From Bretschneidera sinensis (taxonomy: Eukaryota; Streptophyta; Magnoliopsida; Brassicales; Akaniaceae): DNA of 64,000 bases. The notes below the pieces were generated by a model that saw only the letters and a program-made list of their open reading frames with translations, had not been told where the DNA came from and searched no databases. The position numbers and the translations under genes were made by a program. This document shows, in pieces, positions 46,801 through 60,092 of the stretch (positions within the stretch are counted from its first letter, which is position 1; each line of letters starts with the position of its first letter). The stretch covers positions 28,714,501 to 28,778,500 of the forward strand of contig CM043700.1 of the NCBI GenBank assembly GCA_023935145.1. The letters run 5' to 3'.

Positions 46801-49800
46801 CTTTCTATGATAGTTAAATAATACATACATACACTGATACACATAAAAGTATATATTCCATTTATAATTTAGACCGAGCTTTTATCAGGCTGGATAAAGC
46901 TATATCCATATTTGATTTATAATCGATAATCAGATTACTCGTTCACCGTATTCAATTATTGGATAAGATACAAATCAAATTTAGATTAAAATCCAATACA
47001 TTGACAGGCTTAGTCGGCTTAACCAGGAAGCACATGTCGATAGAGACTCAATCAATTTGATGCACTAACAAATACTTCATGCCATGAAAAGCATCTTAAT
47101 ATAATGTCACCCGACAGAGAAGTGCATTAAGATAAAATATTAAAATCACCATGATGGGCATGAAAAGATATTAGCTAGAACATATTATGAAACAAGCTCT
47201 CTTTTCAAAGTGAGTGCAACTCACACTAGGTCCATGAAAAATGCAACTCGCACTAGGTCCATGAAAAATACACTTCAATAGCCTAAAATTGGGGAAAATC
47301 TCACTATTGGAGTTATTCCATTGACCTGAACTTCATCTTTCTTTTATTGAGTGAAAAGAATCCCATAGTAGCAAAGTCATGCATATGTGAACATAAAACC
47401 ATTCAATACTAATAATGAGACTAAAGAGAAGAAATTTACTGGAAAGGACCCATAGGAAGGCCAAAACTGCTGATCACCCTGTCAATTCTGAACACATCAA
47501 CACCTAAGTTGACCAAAATGTGTGCACCTTGCAAATAAGGAAAGAATGTCCGATTGACCGCAAAGCCAGTGCAGTTGCCCACCACGACAGGAACTTTCTT
47601 TATGGTCTTCCCAACTGTCATGAGATCCAGAATTACTTGCGCACAAGTTTTTTCTGTACGCACGATCTCCAGAAGAGGCATCACATGAGCTGGACTGTTC
47701 ATTATAAAGCCATGTCAAAGATATATACAAAAATATATTCCTGTGTATTTTACAAATTTGAAATTTCTACATAATACAATGTATAGCGGTATAGCCTACT
47801 CTCATTAACAAGTTCCACTTTACATAGGTATATTGCTTGTGGAAAGTATTTCTCCGTAGAAACAACTAAAATTTTGAAGATTCCAGGTTCACGATGGGTT
47901 GTGCCATCGTAATCCCTGACCTTCCACAAGAAAAACCCACACCGCTATGATAATCCACTTAGTTGGATAAGCACATATGCTGTAAACCATAATCTTTGAT
48001 CTCCCATATAGAAGATGGGTGGGAAGCGTGACATGTTTGAGGCCTGCTACCAAAGATTCGAAAAGGATATTCTTGGTCCACTATGGTCCTTACGATCATA
48101 AACGATTAATTACTCAGACATGAGATGACTGAACAAAAATTCTAGAGATACGGAGAAAATTCTCCTTATGATATATATTCGTTATATGGAGAATATGATA
48201 GGATAGATATAATCACGGAAGATAAACAAGGCAGGTGAAATGATTGACAGCTGCTGCTAAGTGTCTGTCTGGACACATTCTTACATCAATGATCTTAGCA
48301 CAACTTCCATATCAACTTCTAATCAATAGGTTCAAAGATGAGAATGAAAATGAAAACATTTCATTTTACTTTTATTACTTAAATTATGTAAAGCAGATCA
48401 CAGGATTGTTAAGAGTAATTGCAATGTAACAAGGAAGAAGAAAAACTAGTTAAAGAACCTGAAAAAATGTGCCCCGATAATACGATCTTTAGAGCTGGTC
48501 TTTTCTCCAACTATATTGAGGTCGATAGTAGATGTATTTGTTGCCAAAATGCAGTGGGGAGGGCACACCTTCTCAATTTCACTAAATATTTTTTGTTTCA
48601 AAGGAATACTTTCTATGATAGCCTGCAAAAAGGAATAGCCAAATCAAATGCCTCTAAACAGAGAGCACCAAATGTATATCACACCAATCATTTACTTTTA
48701 GGATTTTTCATTACCATAACTAAATTGAGTAGAAGATGCGAGGTTTATAAAAACAAGATCACAACAATCAATATTGTGGAAAATTATAGAGATTCTTCCA
48801 TTGAGATGGATGAAATTAAGCCAGCCCACCTCTATGATCATATCCACATCTTTAAATTCTGCATAGTCAAGTACTCCTTTGAGCATTGAGAGGACTTTGT
48901 TTGCCTTATCCTGTGTCAACTTTCCTCTAGATACTAAGCCTCGCACATTCACTGTCACAAAAAATTACAGTGGTAAGTTTCTCTAACTTTTTTTGGGGGG
49001 AGGGCGGGGGGAATGTTAACATAACTGAAATTATTATGGATACTTTCTTCCAACAAATAAGAAAAGAAAAGAAAAATGAAGTACTCATCACCCATCCTGC
49101 CTGTCACTTACATTTTCTAAACGTTCATATGCACTTACATAAAACAGTATTCAATTGTCATTTCCTAATTTTTTAGTATACCAATTGGCACAAGATAGGC
49201 CTCACCTATCATAGTTGTTATAGGCTCCTATTACCTAGGCCCGTTTGGTTGCACAAGAAATGGAATGGGGATGAAATGATATTAATGTCTTAAAAATGAA
49301 GCCTGAGGAGGATTGAGGGGAGGAGATATTGGTATTTTTGTTGGTTAAGTACCCTGTCTCATGCCCAACGAAAAGGAATAGGAATACCATCTTAAATCTG
49401 ATAATCCTGTTCCTTTCCATTGGCACGAGGCAACTTACTTTACCATAAAAAATAGCAACATCCCAACCCCTGGATCCCTCTTAAGCTTCATTTTCAGAGC
49501 ATTAATCTCATTCCATTCCCATCCCATTTCTTGTGCAAACCAGATGGGGTAAGACCGTGATTTTGTTACAATATCCTCCTCGTCTTAGCCAAAATCAACA
49601 AATGTAGTCCAAATATTTTATTACATTGTAAATTATCAGATTTTTTTCTCAAAAATAGCTTTCTAATTTGCATTCCCCTCCCCCTCCCCTCTAATTATGG
49701 TAATCAACCCTCTAAACATAATCTGATAACTTCCCTATGATTTAATATTGGTTAACCTACTTCTTTAAACCATGCGCGTCACAAATAAATGCATAACCGT

Positions 49801-52800
49801 GTGATGAGATAACCACCTTCAATCAATTTTATCCCCTTCAGAAGATATTCGGAGTTGACTTCCTTGAGAACAACATACATGTTGCTCAGAATAAGAGCTG
49901 TAGCTATGCCAGAACCCATTAGACCTCCACCAATAATTGCAACTTTCTTCACATGTCTTGGTTTGAGTCCAATATCAGTAACATTAGGCACCTATAGAAG
50001 TTGAAAGTTTAGGGGACATGTTGATGGGGAGATTAAATAAGTACTAGTCACAAATATACAATTAGCTTCAACATAATTTAGATGCTAACTGTTAAGAAAA
50101 GGTGGCTGAGAATTATAAAATTTCAACATACAATGGCAGATAATTGCTTAGGAACGGAAGCATCTGAAAGCAACCAGATACAATTTTTCCTTCAAATGCA
50201 AAAGCATAAATCTTAATAAGAAGCAACGAAATCAAGGACATCAATAAGGCAGTCAAAGTTGAAAAGTAAAGTAAAAAGGCAAATATTTTCTATCAAAAAT
50301 GGTGAACTAGACAGATAATTATTCAGAATGGACAACATTCAAGGACATAACTGAGAGAGAGAAAGAAATTTGCATTTTCATAGCAAGATAGTAATCTGGT
50401 TGAGAATGGCTGCAGATCTTGAATAATTATGAGAAAAAAAAAATGGTGGCCGTAGAGATATGGAACTCCAACGAAGTTTTTTTTAATATATATAAGAAAA
50501 ATAAAGGTTTTATGGTGAGAGATTATTAATCATACAGTCCCAAACATGCTAACTAAACAAACTGAGTAAAGATAGTGTATGTTTCTATATATTGAAAATA
50601 TCTCTTTCCTGGCAACAAAGAATAAAATCCAATCACAATTTCACAATAGGAAGACACATAAATTTGATGCAAATAACTAGGTGTGGGTTTGACCAAACCA
50701 GAGAGCAAACAAAGAAAAGGTGGTGAGGTTTCACAGAATGAGAATTGTACTTTTGAAGTTGCACGTTGAGCAAAAAAGGCATGAACAGGACCCTTTGAAG
50801 TGTCTAGCAATACTAAATCCTTAAATACTTTTGCTTCCTGCAAAAGCAAATCCATCTGTCAGAATACATATGAACATGTCACAATCAGGCTGTTTCACAA
50901 CAACCATCAAGCAACTCTTATGAAACCAAACATGCTTCTTCATGCATATGACCAAGTACAAGAACTTTCTATAAAACTCTGCACGCAAACCAACACCGTA
51001 GAGCATAGACGATAAACAAACATCATGTTCCCAGGCAACTGTAAAATTCAAGTATTAGAAAACAGTACCAGCATTTTCATCTTGAAGACAACTTATGCAC
51101 ACTAACAACTGCCATAAGCCCTGAAATGAAAATTACCTTTAAAACCCCACTATATCCTCCGTGAACAATACCCTCCTCAATCACATCAAGGCATGCCGAT
51201 GCTGAGGCATATTTGGGGCAGTCATCTTGGCTTGTTGTCTTGCAGTTTTCAATATTTCTCGTGCTTCAGATAGGGAGCCGATCTTGTCTGTACTGTGAAG
51301 AGCGCATCCATGGTTTGTGTCTCTCTGCAATGTCTAAAGCCCATAGTCGAGATACTTTCAGCAACTCCTCAGAAGACACAATAGCATCAATAAGACCTAG
51401 CTTCTTCCCTTCCTCAGACATTATTGACTTTGATAACTGCAAAGGGATTACATTTACATAAATCACAGTAACTGGAAAAAGAAATCAGAATTGTCAATCA
51501 TTAGTAGTGCTCACTATGTTCGAGAAATAGAGATCAGATTGTGGAAACACAAGTTGAATTCATTCTTCCCACAAGATATTTGCAGCAAGTGTTTTTTTTT
51601 TCCCTTTTTTATTTAAACATTGCAACTAAAAATATATTACCCAATTGATTATTCCATGAAAGATTCTTCTTCACGGGAAAAATGGGTTGGAATTTCATAG
51701 CGGTCAATCCCACTCACACTGTCCAAAAATGGAATACCAGCTACCTTCTACCCTAGAACCAAATGGAATGAACACCCGCTAAATACTGCATCTCCCTCTC
51801 CCCCTCCCCCTTTCCTCCATGTGTGTTACGTGTGTTAAGAAAATCTTACAATTACAGTGATGGGTAGAAAAAAAGATATTGTGACAGAGATGCTTACCAG
51901 CATCATCTCAATGGCCTTTGAGAGCCCTACAAGCCTTGGAAGACGTTGTGTTCCTTAACAAATAACCATTGGTTTAATAAGTCAGCCCATGTTTGTAAAA
52001 CATAAAACATGCATCACTTGAGCACAGAACTTTAAGTGTGTCGCATGTGATTATGTAAGTGTATCAATGTGTTTATGCCCAAAAACAATCGAAAATTACC
52101 TCCGGACCCTGGCATCACTCCAAGTGTCAACTCTGGCAAGCCTAGTTGAGCTTTTGGAGCAGCAACGCGTTCATGGCACCCCTGCATCAGATTAACAGGG
52201 AAGACGAAGTTATACAATTACAAATTTAAAACTATAATTAGAAGGTGAACAAATGACCACTTAGTAGAAAATACAAACCATTGCTAATTCTAAGCCACCT
52301 CCAAGAGCTAATCCTTCTACTGCTGCAACAACAGGCTTCTTCGCATCTGTGGTTATGAAAAACATCATCAACAATGTCATAAGCATGTGAGAAAGATTCT
52401 ATGGTAAAAGCAATTTTCCTTGAATAAACTAAAAATACTATTTTTTAATGATAAATTGTCAACAAGTCATGATTTCAAGAGACCTAGAGGTTAGAGTTAA
52501 GACCTTCAATAGTAGTGCACACGAGATCAACAGATACATCAGGAAGAAGTGACACATCCCCTGCTAGGCAACAAATGTAAATTACCAATATAGACCAGAT
52601 TCACCAGAACAAAATTCTAGCTTACCGCAGAGGTCAATAATCTAAGGGTAAAATCAACTAACTCATACCGGTTGAGTGAACTTTCTGGAAGACATTGATA
52701 TCAAAGCCACCAGAAAGCCTTCCACCTTTGCCTACAAACAAAGTAAAATATATAAAATCAAAGACCTAGTTCGATGAGGCAATATGAAATTCTCTGACCT

Positions 52801-54597
52801 TAAAAATCAAAATACTCATAAAGATTATAATAGTTTTATGCAATTTTCATTCTTCGTATCTTCCAAACAACATGAGCCCCATTAAACCTCACTAGCCCCA
52901 ACCCCACAACCAACACTAATGCCATTAACATCCTTTTGAAGTCTCAGGCACATGATTTATTTCAACAGATGTCTCCATGTGCACACCCCGTACCATTGGT
53001 CAATCATAAGTAATGAGCTTGCGATTCACTATGATCATCTATATCAAAAATAAATAAGCAAACAAGGACTGACGAGGCTAAAATCATACAGCGACCCAAT
53101 TCATTTTGAGGTTTGAGCTTGAAAACAATATATAATCACAACTACTTTGTATGCTCTAAATGATGGCCAACTATACACCGGCTATTCATTAATCAAACAC
53201 AGTACTCTACAGACTCAAAAACGAGAGTCAATTTTATTTTTCTAACGAGAGAAACTCAAAATCCTCAAAAAAAAAATCAAATAAAGATGTATAATCATAA
53301 ATAAATAAAAAAAACTCGAAACTTACCTGTCAAGACAATAGCCTTAACGCCATTTCTCCTAGTTGCCTCATCGAACTTCTCTTTTAATCCTGAAATAACT
53401 GCACCACCAAATTCCACGCACAAATAACACAACAACTACAACTACTACGAAATCTTACTACACAATTCGACACCGAAAATTAAGAAGAACAAAACAACTA
53501 AGGCTATGTTTGGAAATAGTTTTCAAAAACTTTTTTTTATGTTTGGCAAACAGTTTTCAAAAGCAATTTTCTAAAACAGTGTTCAAAAAACTAGTTTTCA
53601 AAAATTGTTTTCTGACACTCTAAATTAGTGTTTTTTGACATAATTTTCGAAAAATAACCCTAAAATCAGTGTTCACTTCTTTGTTTGGTATATAAAAAAT
53701 ATTAAAATTTTGAAAAAAAAATAATATTAATTATTTTTAAATATTTAGTAAATATGATAAATAAAATTAATATAGATTTTAAATTTAAACTCAAAACTAA
53801 AAATAATTACATGGTGTATCAAAACAGTTTTTAAAATAAGATTATCCAAACAACATTTCATTGTTTTTTGTTTTGGAAACAATTTTCGAGTTACAGTTAT
53901 CTTTTTTTTTTTTCAGAAAACATCACAAAACTATGAAAACTAAAAATAAAAAAAAACAGTTACCCAAACATGCCCTAAGAATTTAGGGCTACGTTTGGAA
54001 ATAGTTTTTGAAAACTGTTTTCAATTTTCGAAAATTAAAAACAGTTTTCAAAAACTCTTTTCTATGTTTGGCAAACGGTTTTCAAAAGTAATTTTTTAAA
54101 ATAATTTTCAAAAACTGTTTTCTAAAACTATGTTTTCTGACATAATTTTCGAAAAATAATCATAAAATCAGTGTTCACTTCTCTGTTTCATTCTTGTATA
54201 TAAAAAATATTAAAATTTTAAACACAAAATAATATTAATTATTTTTAAATATAATAAATAAAATTAATATAGATTTTAAATTTAAACTCAAAACTAAAAA
54301 TAATTACAAATTTGATCAAAACAGTTTTCAAAATAAAATTATCAAAATAACGTTTCATTGTTTTCTGTTTTGGAAGCAATTTTCGAGTTTTCAAGTTACA
54401 GATATCAAAACATCAACATTAGTTTTTTCAGTTTCCATTTTCAAAAAAAACGAAAACATAAAACTGAAAAAAAACAAAAGGGAAGGAAACGCGATTAGCT
54501 TACTTGGAATAGCTAAGGCGTTAACGGGAGGATTACAGATGGTGATGACAGCAACGCTGTCGTTTCCTACCTCCATCGTTACTCGAATCCCTGCCAT
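43860..54597 (-). CDS. AIM1: AIM1-type peroxisomal beta-oxidation multifunctional protein, exon 8 frameshifted
   Basis: Eighteen exons: 54597-54504, 53398-53327, 52731-52669, 52560-52504, 52346-52279, 52181-52100, 51953-51898, 51436-51137, 50837-50751, 49991-49817, 48951-48830, 48622-48459, 47694-47440, 46151-46030, 45922-45801, 45650-45502, 45080-44942, 43904-43860. They total 2172 nt (723 residues plus stop; family about 720). It combines enoyl-CoA hydratase (GRLSGGFDINVF, VEGLALGGGLELAM, QLGLPELTLGVMPG) with 3-hydroxyacyl-CoA dehydrogenase (NAD loop IGGGLMGSGIATAL, NTSTIDL, GAHFFSPAH). It performs two steps of peroxisomal fatty-acid breakdown and, in Arabidopsis, supports jasmonate and salicylate synthesis. 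The C-terminus SRI is a PTS1-like variant of SRL. All splice sites look good. Exon 8 carries two frame shifts (about 51295 and 51195) that cancel, but an in-frame TGA (51268-51266) lies between. It is either a broken allele or a sequence error. Confidence 0.9.
44047..44163. mobile_element. Small foldback repeat near the AIM1 3' end
   Basis: TATGTTTGGTTGTTTGAAATT at the left is mirrored by AATTCCAAACAACTAAACGTA at the right (about 18 of 21 paired). Related AT-rich inverted sequence continues to about 44466. It sits in the last AIM1 intron and is non-coding. Confidence 0.45.
47216..47269. repeat. 27-bp direct repeat in an AIM1 intron
   Basis: GCAACTC[AG]CACTAGGTCCATGAAAAAT occurs twice back to back with one mismatch. 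Probably replication slippage. Confidence 0.8.
49239..49549. mobile_element. MITE with about 30-bp terminal inverted repeats in an AIM1 intron
   Basis: The left end CCCGTTTGGTTGCACAAGAA continues into ATGGAATGGG. The right end CCCATCCCATTTCTTGTGCA continues into AACCAGATGGGG, its inverse. The element is 311 bp, non-coding, in the intron between exons 49991-49817 and 48951-48830. The TSD is unclear, so the superfamily is not assigned. Confidence 0.75.
53502..54420. mobile_element. Two tandem MITE-like copies in AIM1 intron 1
   Basis: Copy 1 (53502-53978) starts GGCTATGTTTGGAAATAG and ends TACCCAAACATGCCCTAA, an inverted-repeat pair. Copy 2 (from 53985, GGGCTACGTTTGGAAATAG) repeats the same order of AGTTTTCAAAA-rich blocks and the GTGTTCACTTCT segment, then decays after about 54400. 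The copies are about 80-85% alike by eye. Together they make up most of the 1.1-kb first intron. Confidence 0.65.
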
Positions 54598-55310
54598 GGT
54601 TTTCCTTCTTTCTTTTCCCAATTGATGAGTAAGATAAATAGGTATCTCTGCTACGTAATTATGGTTAATCAATGGATATTATGGATCAGTGCGACAAAAA
54701 ATTATTGTCTAACAGCAATTGGTAAAAACATATATGCAATGGCCAATGGAAAATGTGACGTTGACTGAGTGATGTATAAAAATAGAGGGCAAGGTACTCG
54801 TGTGCCATGTGCTACAAGTGGTACGTTGAATGAAAATTTTTTGGTTGATTAATTGGTTTAAATTTCATAACTTAAATATGTGAAAATTTCACTAATAATT
54901 TTAAAGGGTTTTATTGATAATGTCATTTTAAGTATGGACTAAAAATGGTATTACTAGTATAATTTTTTAAAATTATTAATAAATTTTTTAATAAGTTTAA
55001 AATATAAATTTTAAACTCGAACCAACTCAATAAGATCTGATGCAAAATATTTTTTTATATTAAGTGTGAAATTTTATTAATATAAGTATGGATTATATAA
55101 AAAAAATGATGCATAAATGTTAGGAAAACAATCTTTTTTGGAAAAACGAGAAGGTTACTCACTTTTCTTTATTTGATTTTTTTAATTTTTCTTTTCATTA
55201 CGAAATCTAATAGATAAATGTAATTTTTACATGATTTTTATTACTCTTTTATTTATCAAATTTATTAGTTTACCTTTATTTTATTTTATTTGCTTATGTC
55301 GCACTTTTTT
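54598..55310. other. AIM1 upstream/intergenic AT-rich DNA
   Basis: Contains the AIM1 5' leader and promoter on the minus strand, not resolved. Otherwise AT-rich without coding or element signals. Confidence 0.5.
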
Positions 55311-55312
55311 CT

Positions 55313-55510
55313 ATATTGTGTTATATTTCCTTTTAGTTACTTTTTTATTTAGTGTTTTCCTAGTAATAGAAGTATTTCCCATTTTAGTGTCTTTCCCTTT
55401 CCTAGGCTGCATTTTTCATATTTTGTGTTATATTTCCTTTTAGTTACTTTCCTATTTCATGTTTTTCTAGTTGTAGAAGTATTTCTCGTTTAAATATATT
55501 TCCTTTTCGT
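55313..55510. repeat. Two diverged 107-bp tandem repeats
   Basis: GTGTTATATTTCCTTTTAGT occurs at 55318 and 55425, with the following ACTTTT-TTT-CTAGT-GTAGAAGTATTT-like text repeated in the same order. It may be part of a decayed LTR, because LTR-like text follows to about 56515. Confidence 0.65.
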
Positions 55511-55686
55511 AGAATGAGTAGTATTATTGTACTTTCCTTTTCTTTTTTAAGAGTTTGCGTATATATATGGTCGCGTGCTCTCTTATGGGGGAAACTTTTT
55601 CCTAGACATTAGTAATAAAGAGAGAAGAGAAGAAGGGGGGCTGCCAAGTCTCAATGAGGAGAGATCTTCAACAATTTTGAATGCTT

Positions 55687-55744
55687 CATCAACTTATTTC
55701 AAGCAAAAGAGTTTTCATCAACTTATTTCAAGCAAAAGAGTTTT
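55687..55744. repeat. 29-bp perfect tandem duplication
   Basis: CATCAACTTATTTCAAGCAA plus AAGAGTTTT is present twice back to back with no mismatch, indicating a recent slippage event. Confidence 0.85.
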
Positions 55745-56627
55745 ATTTTTTTTCTCTTTAGTTTTCTTTTGATGCATTCCAATAAAAACATTGTTGATTT
55801 CAGATTTGTTATGAACTGATTTTATTTTTCTAGGGCTTTGATGTAATCTAGTTTTGAACACACAATTTAAATTCCAAGTTATTTTATTTCAAAATTTTTT
55901 AAGTTAAGTGTTTATTTTTGATCTTATTGCTTACAATTTTCTGACCAATTATTGTTTGATTTATTGAATTATAATTAAACCGAGAGTAAATTTATGATTA
56001 GAAGCTTTTAAGATTAAATATCATTAGTTGAGCGAAAGATAGAGATACTTTACTCCAATTAGTATGATTTTAGATTAAGAAAAATCCAAAGAACTTAATG
56101 AATCTTCAAATAATTTAATTTACATAGATACATGATGAATTATTAGATGGAGATATTTTTAATGTTATTCGAGAGAAAACATTGAATAATTAATGGATTT
56201 ATTTTTAATCAGCTTGAAAAATTGAAATTTTATAACAAAGAATAATAAATTGTGTGGGATTAACTAGGTGAAATCAAAAGCTCTAGATTCTCTATGACCT
56301 TAAGTTTTATTCTCTTTTCTTTTAATTTATCTTTGTCAAGCACTTTAGTTTAATTTAGATGATAAAGTTTTTAAAATTTCGGTTTTGTTTCCAAATAATA
56401 AATAATTTGATAAATTTCAATACTTAATAGTATAATTAATCTTTATGGGTTCGACATTTTTTTAAAAACTTTACTACTTGTTGCGATTTTGTTCATTTTC
56501 ACATATTTTCACACCACCAACTTTCTTAGAGTCATCTCTTTTTTTTCTTTTTCTTTTTTTCTAGTACAAGCCAAACAAAACAGAATTTACATAATCGAGC
56601 ATGGGTATAGAACCCCAAGTCAATTAA

Positions 56628-56816
56628 CTAAGAAGGCTTCATAAATAAACATAGGAGGAAGATCAAATTCCAGAAGCTCAACCCTGCCTTAGACATTCCG
56701 TCGGCACAAAAGTTGGCTTCACGGTAAGCATGACTGAACCGAAAGTCATGTAGGCTGGTGGTCATTGACCTGCAAGCATCAATCAAAGAGAAGAGATCAA
56801 TATTTTTTATTTGCAC
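56628..56816 (-). pseudogene. RNase H-like fragment of a non-LTR retrotransposon
   Basis: The reverse strand encodes SLIDACRSMTTSLHDFRFSH and then YREANFCADGMSKAGLS. This matches the C-terminal RNase H-like domain (RVT_3) of plant LINE-type elements, whose hallmark is the H-x-x-REAN-x-x-ADxLAKxG motif. Only the tail is present, and it stops at 56628. No RT remains nearby. Confidence 0.75.
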
Positions 56817-59800
56817 ATTTTCCCCATTGAATTTACATAATCTCTAACCTATCCATTTTATAATCCACTCAAAATTTTGAGTTTTTATTTTCCTCTCATT
56901 AATTAAATCGATTTCACCACTTTCAATCATCAAACCATGACACAAATTAATATAGATAACATGCACCAATTTTATTTGTATATTGTAAAAGCATTTTGTT
57001 AAACCTTTTTTTGAAAGCATAATAATACATATAAGTAAAATATAATCTTTTTAAAAGAATAAGAAATAATGACAAGGACTACATGTGGAGTTAGAATTTG
57101 ATTTGGATTAATAATATGGCAAGTTTTGGACCCATCTTAGGAGTTAATCTTGGTTTTCCAACTGTTTGTATTATTGCCAAAAAAAAACCTTTGTATTCAG
57201 TCTTGCTACTCATTTAATAGAAATCTATTTTTGCTGCTCATTTTCTTCTCCTTCAATTTTTCATCGTATAGCATTTCAATTTTCGAAAACTATTTTCTCT
57301 TTTAGTTCTTCCTGTCTTTACATTTCCCGAATTTGCATAGATCTCATCATCTTCAACAATAGCAGAACAAATCAAATTAAGAAAACCCAGAAAACAAACA
57401 CACCAACAACCCATCACAACAGAGGCAGATCTAACTCCGTAAATTCTCTCTATCATCCAATCTACTCGCTACAAATCCACAATCTCCTCTCTGTTCCTCT
57501 CCAATATCTCCTCCAATGAGACGACACCCACAAACACTCACACCACAACCAAGAAGAAAACCAACAATTTCGCGCAAACCACATTCAGGGGACTTGGGTG
57601 ATCGGGGAGGTTTGGTTCGGTAAGATGAAGAGGAAAGGGACTCTGGAGGTTGGAAATGGCGAGAAGACACCAGAAAAAGGCAGCTGGCAGTCGGTGGCGA
57701 GGAAGGAGATCGGGGAGCTCTGCGCCGTTTTAGTTTGGGTCTCTGCGAGTCGAAGACAGTAGAAGAAAAAAAAATGAATTAGGTTTTCTTCCTTGCAAAT
57801 GTGGCGGCTGTACAATGGGAGATCAATTAAGCAACGTGACGTATAAAATGCAATTTGCTTGAGAGCTTAAGTAATGAGCTCTAAAGGTTAATCGAATTTG
57901 GAGTGAGCTTTGAGGACTGAGCTTGAGTGAATTAGTTGCTTGAGTAAGAGCTTGATTGTTTTGTTGGAAGAATCGAAGATTTTTTTCATAAGTAAAAATA
58001 TATGTAAAAGAAAGCAGAATCCATTTACAAAAGGAATGCTTATATATTTTTTTATAATTAATATAATAATTATTTATTTAAAAAATAAAAATCGGTTTTT
58101 CCATTAACCGAATTGTTAAATTCAAAAAACTGAGATCGGAATCGAATAATCCTAAAAAAAAAATTAGGTGCACTGAAACCGAAAACTTGAATTAATAAAA
58201 ATTTCAGATTTTTTTTATTTGATTCAATTTTTCGATTATAACCGAATAATGTTCAACCCTAATACTATGAATGCCCCATAACTACCATGAGTCAATGGTT
58301 TCAATGTTCATAAAGATCCATGGTAATTATTTCTTTAAATTCCTGTAAAGTAATTGTGTAGAATGTTATTTACCAGCATATGAATATGTCATCATTTTCT
58401 AAGCCAAGGAGCATGTCGTAGGTTGGTATGGTACAGGCCCAAAACCACATGAGGATGATTGATAGATTCATAGATTAATCCACAAGTAAGATCATCTACA
58501 TTTATTTGTTCATTTAATAATCTAGATAGCTATGCATATATTCATTCTTTTTAAGTTTATTTTTTGATCATGATGTTGAAGAGGTTTAAGAGAAAGGCAA
58601 AATTTGCAGTTTATCTCTGATAGATCCGATAAATAACTTTTAACTGCTGAAATGTTTTTTTTTTTTTTTTTTTAAAAAGAAGAGACAAATGCAAGTGAAA
58701 AGCTTGAGTAGTATTATTTATTTCCTTGTAAGCTGCATCCTTTTATTCACATTTGGAAAGAACTTTTGCAAAGTGTTGGAAAAAAACGGAATGCTCTCCA
58801 CCTCGGCTTTGGTATTGGAGTTTAAGAGAAGTTGAGGTGTGTATGAGCTTGATTGATAAAGAGAGTGGATACAAGAATAAAGATATCCATTTGAAATATT
58901 CCAAATTTAAGAGGATGAGTATATTGATCTTAACTTTGTTTAGAAGAACAATAAAAGATAATATCATATACATTTCTTTTTTATAAATTCTAAGGAATTA
59001 CATAGTTGTTCTATAAAACAATGATCATTCTCATCTATTAGATCTCCATTCGCTTTTCATGCAATCTCTAAACTATTTTTTTATTTCTCAGTTAGACTCT
59101 ATTTTAATCACATCACGTCATATCTTTCTATACATTATATTAAAACTCTAAATACAGAATAAACACACGACACTCTCTCGAGAGATTATCTTTTGAAGAG
59201 CACGACAACATTTTATTCCAAAAGAAAAACTTCTATGGAAACTTTAGTTTTAGAAGAGGCAGAACTCTATGGCTAAACGCTGAGACAAAATTCTTACATA
59301 CTTTAGAGTTTATAGTATATATCTAATACATGTTTTAGATGTGACATTGATCATCAATGAACATCTTTTTTCTCTTATTGTTATGGATGGATAGCGTCTT
59401 AACCATAATATAAAATAAAAAACAAGGATACTCCAAAGTAAACTAAATACTTATTTTTGTCATACAATTATTTGTCACATTATATTTTGAATTTTTTATC
59501 ATACATTTATCAATTGTTCTAATTAGATCCATAAACTATCTTTAGTTATTCGTTTAAACACATTCGTCAATTTATGGCTTGAAAATTCATCGGAAATTAA
59601 TCCACCCAGTGTAAGCTTAATTTTGACGAGAATGAAACTCTCAACACTCTTTAACAAATTTCACCAATTAATTTGATGAAAAATATACCCTTAAATATCT
59701 AAACTCTAAAATCCATTTTTGTTCAATGGTGCGCTCCTCAATGTATTCTTGCTGTTATATGATAGTCATCTCATTATCTCAATGAGATGGATTCCTATGA

Positions 59801-60092
59801 GTTTTCAAACCATAAATAAAAAAAAGAGTTCAACTAAGTAACTGAATATAGTTTATGAATCAGGTAATCTGTCAATCTACTTAAAATTCAAGGACAGTTT
59901 TATCAAAGTGTTATTTAATTTTATCGTAAATTTGATTTTTATAAACTGAAAATTTAAAGGCAGTTTCATCAAAATATCATTAATTTTCACAATAAACTTG
60001 ATATTTATTTCAATTCTTAAATAATAAAAAAATAGTTTTACTATTTTATTAGACCACGTCAAAGTGAAGAGGGCCTATCTTAACGGCAACAA
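56817..60092. other. Intergenic DNA without supported genes
   Basis: Chance frames on both strands around 57166-57815 and 58743-58986 lack recognisable domains. A 19-T run lies at 58655-58673. The end near 60060 should hold the PRORP1-like promoter. Confidence 0.5.

Noticed and set aside
57166..57815. Overlapping frames on both strands upstream of PRORP1
   Set aside because: Low-complexity Ser/Pro/Phe-rich translations with no recognisable family; several frames open at once because the local base composition lacks stops.
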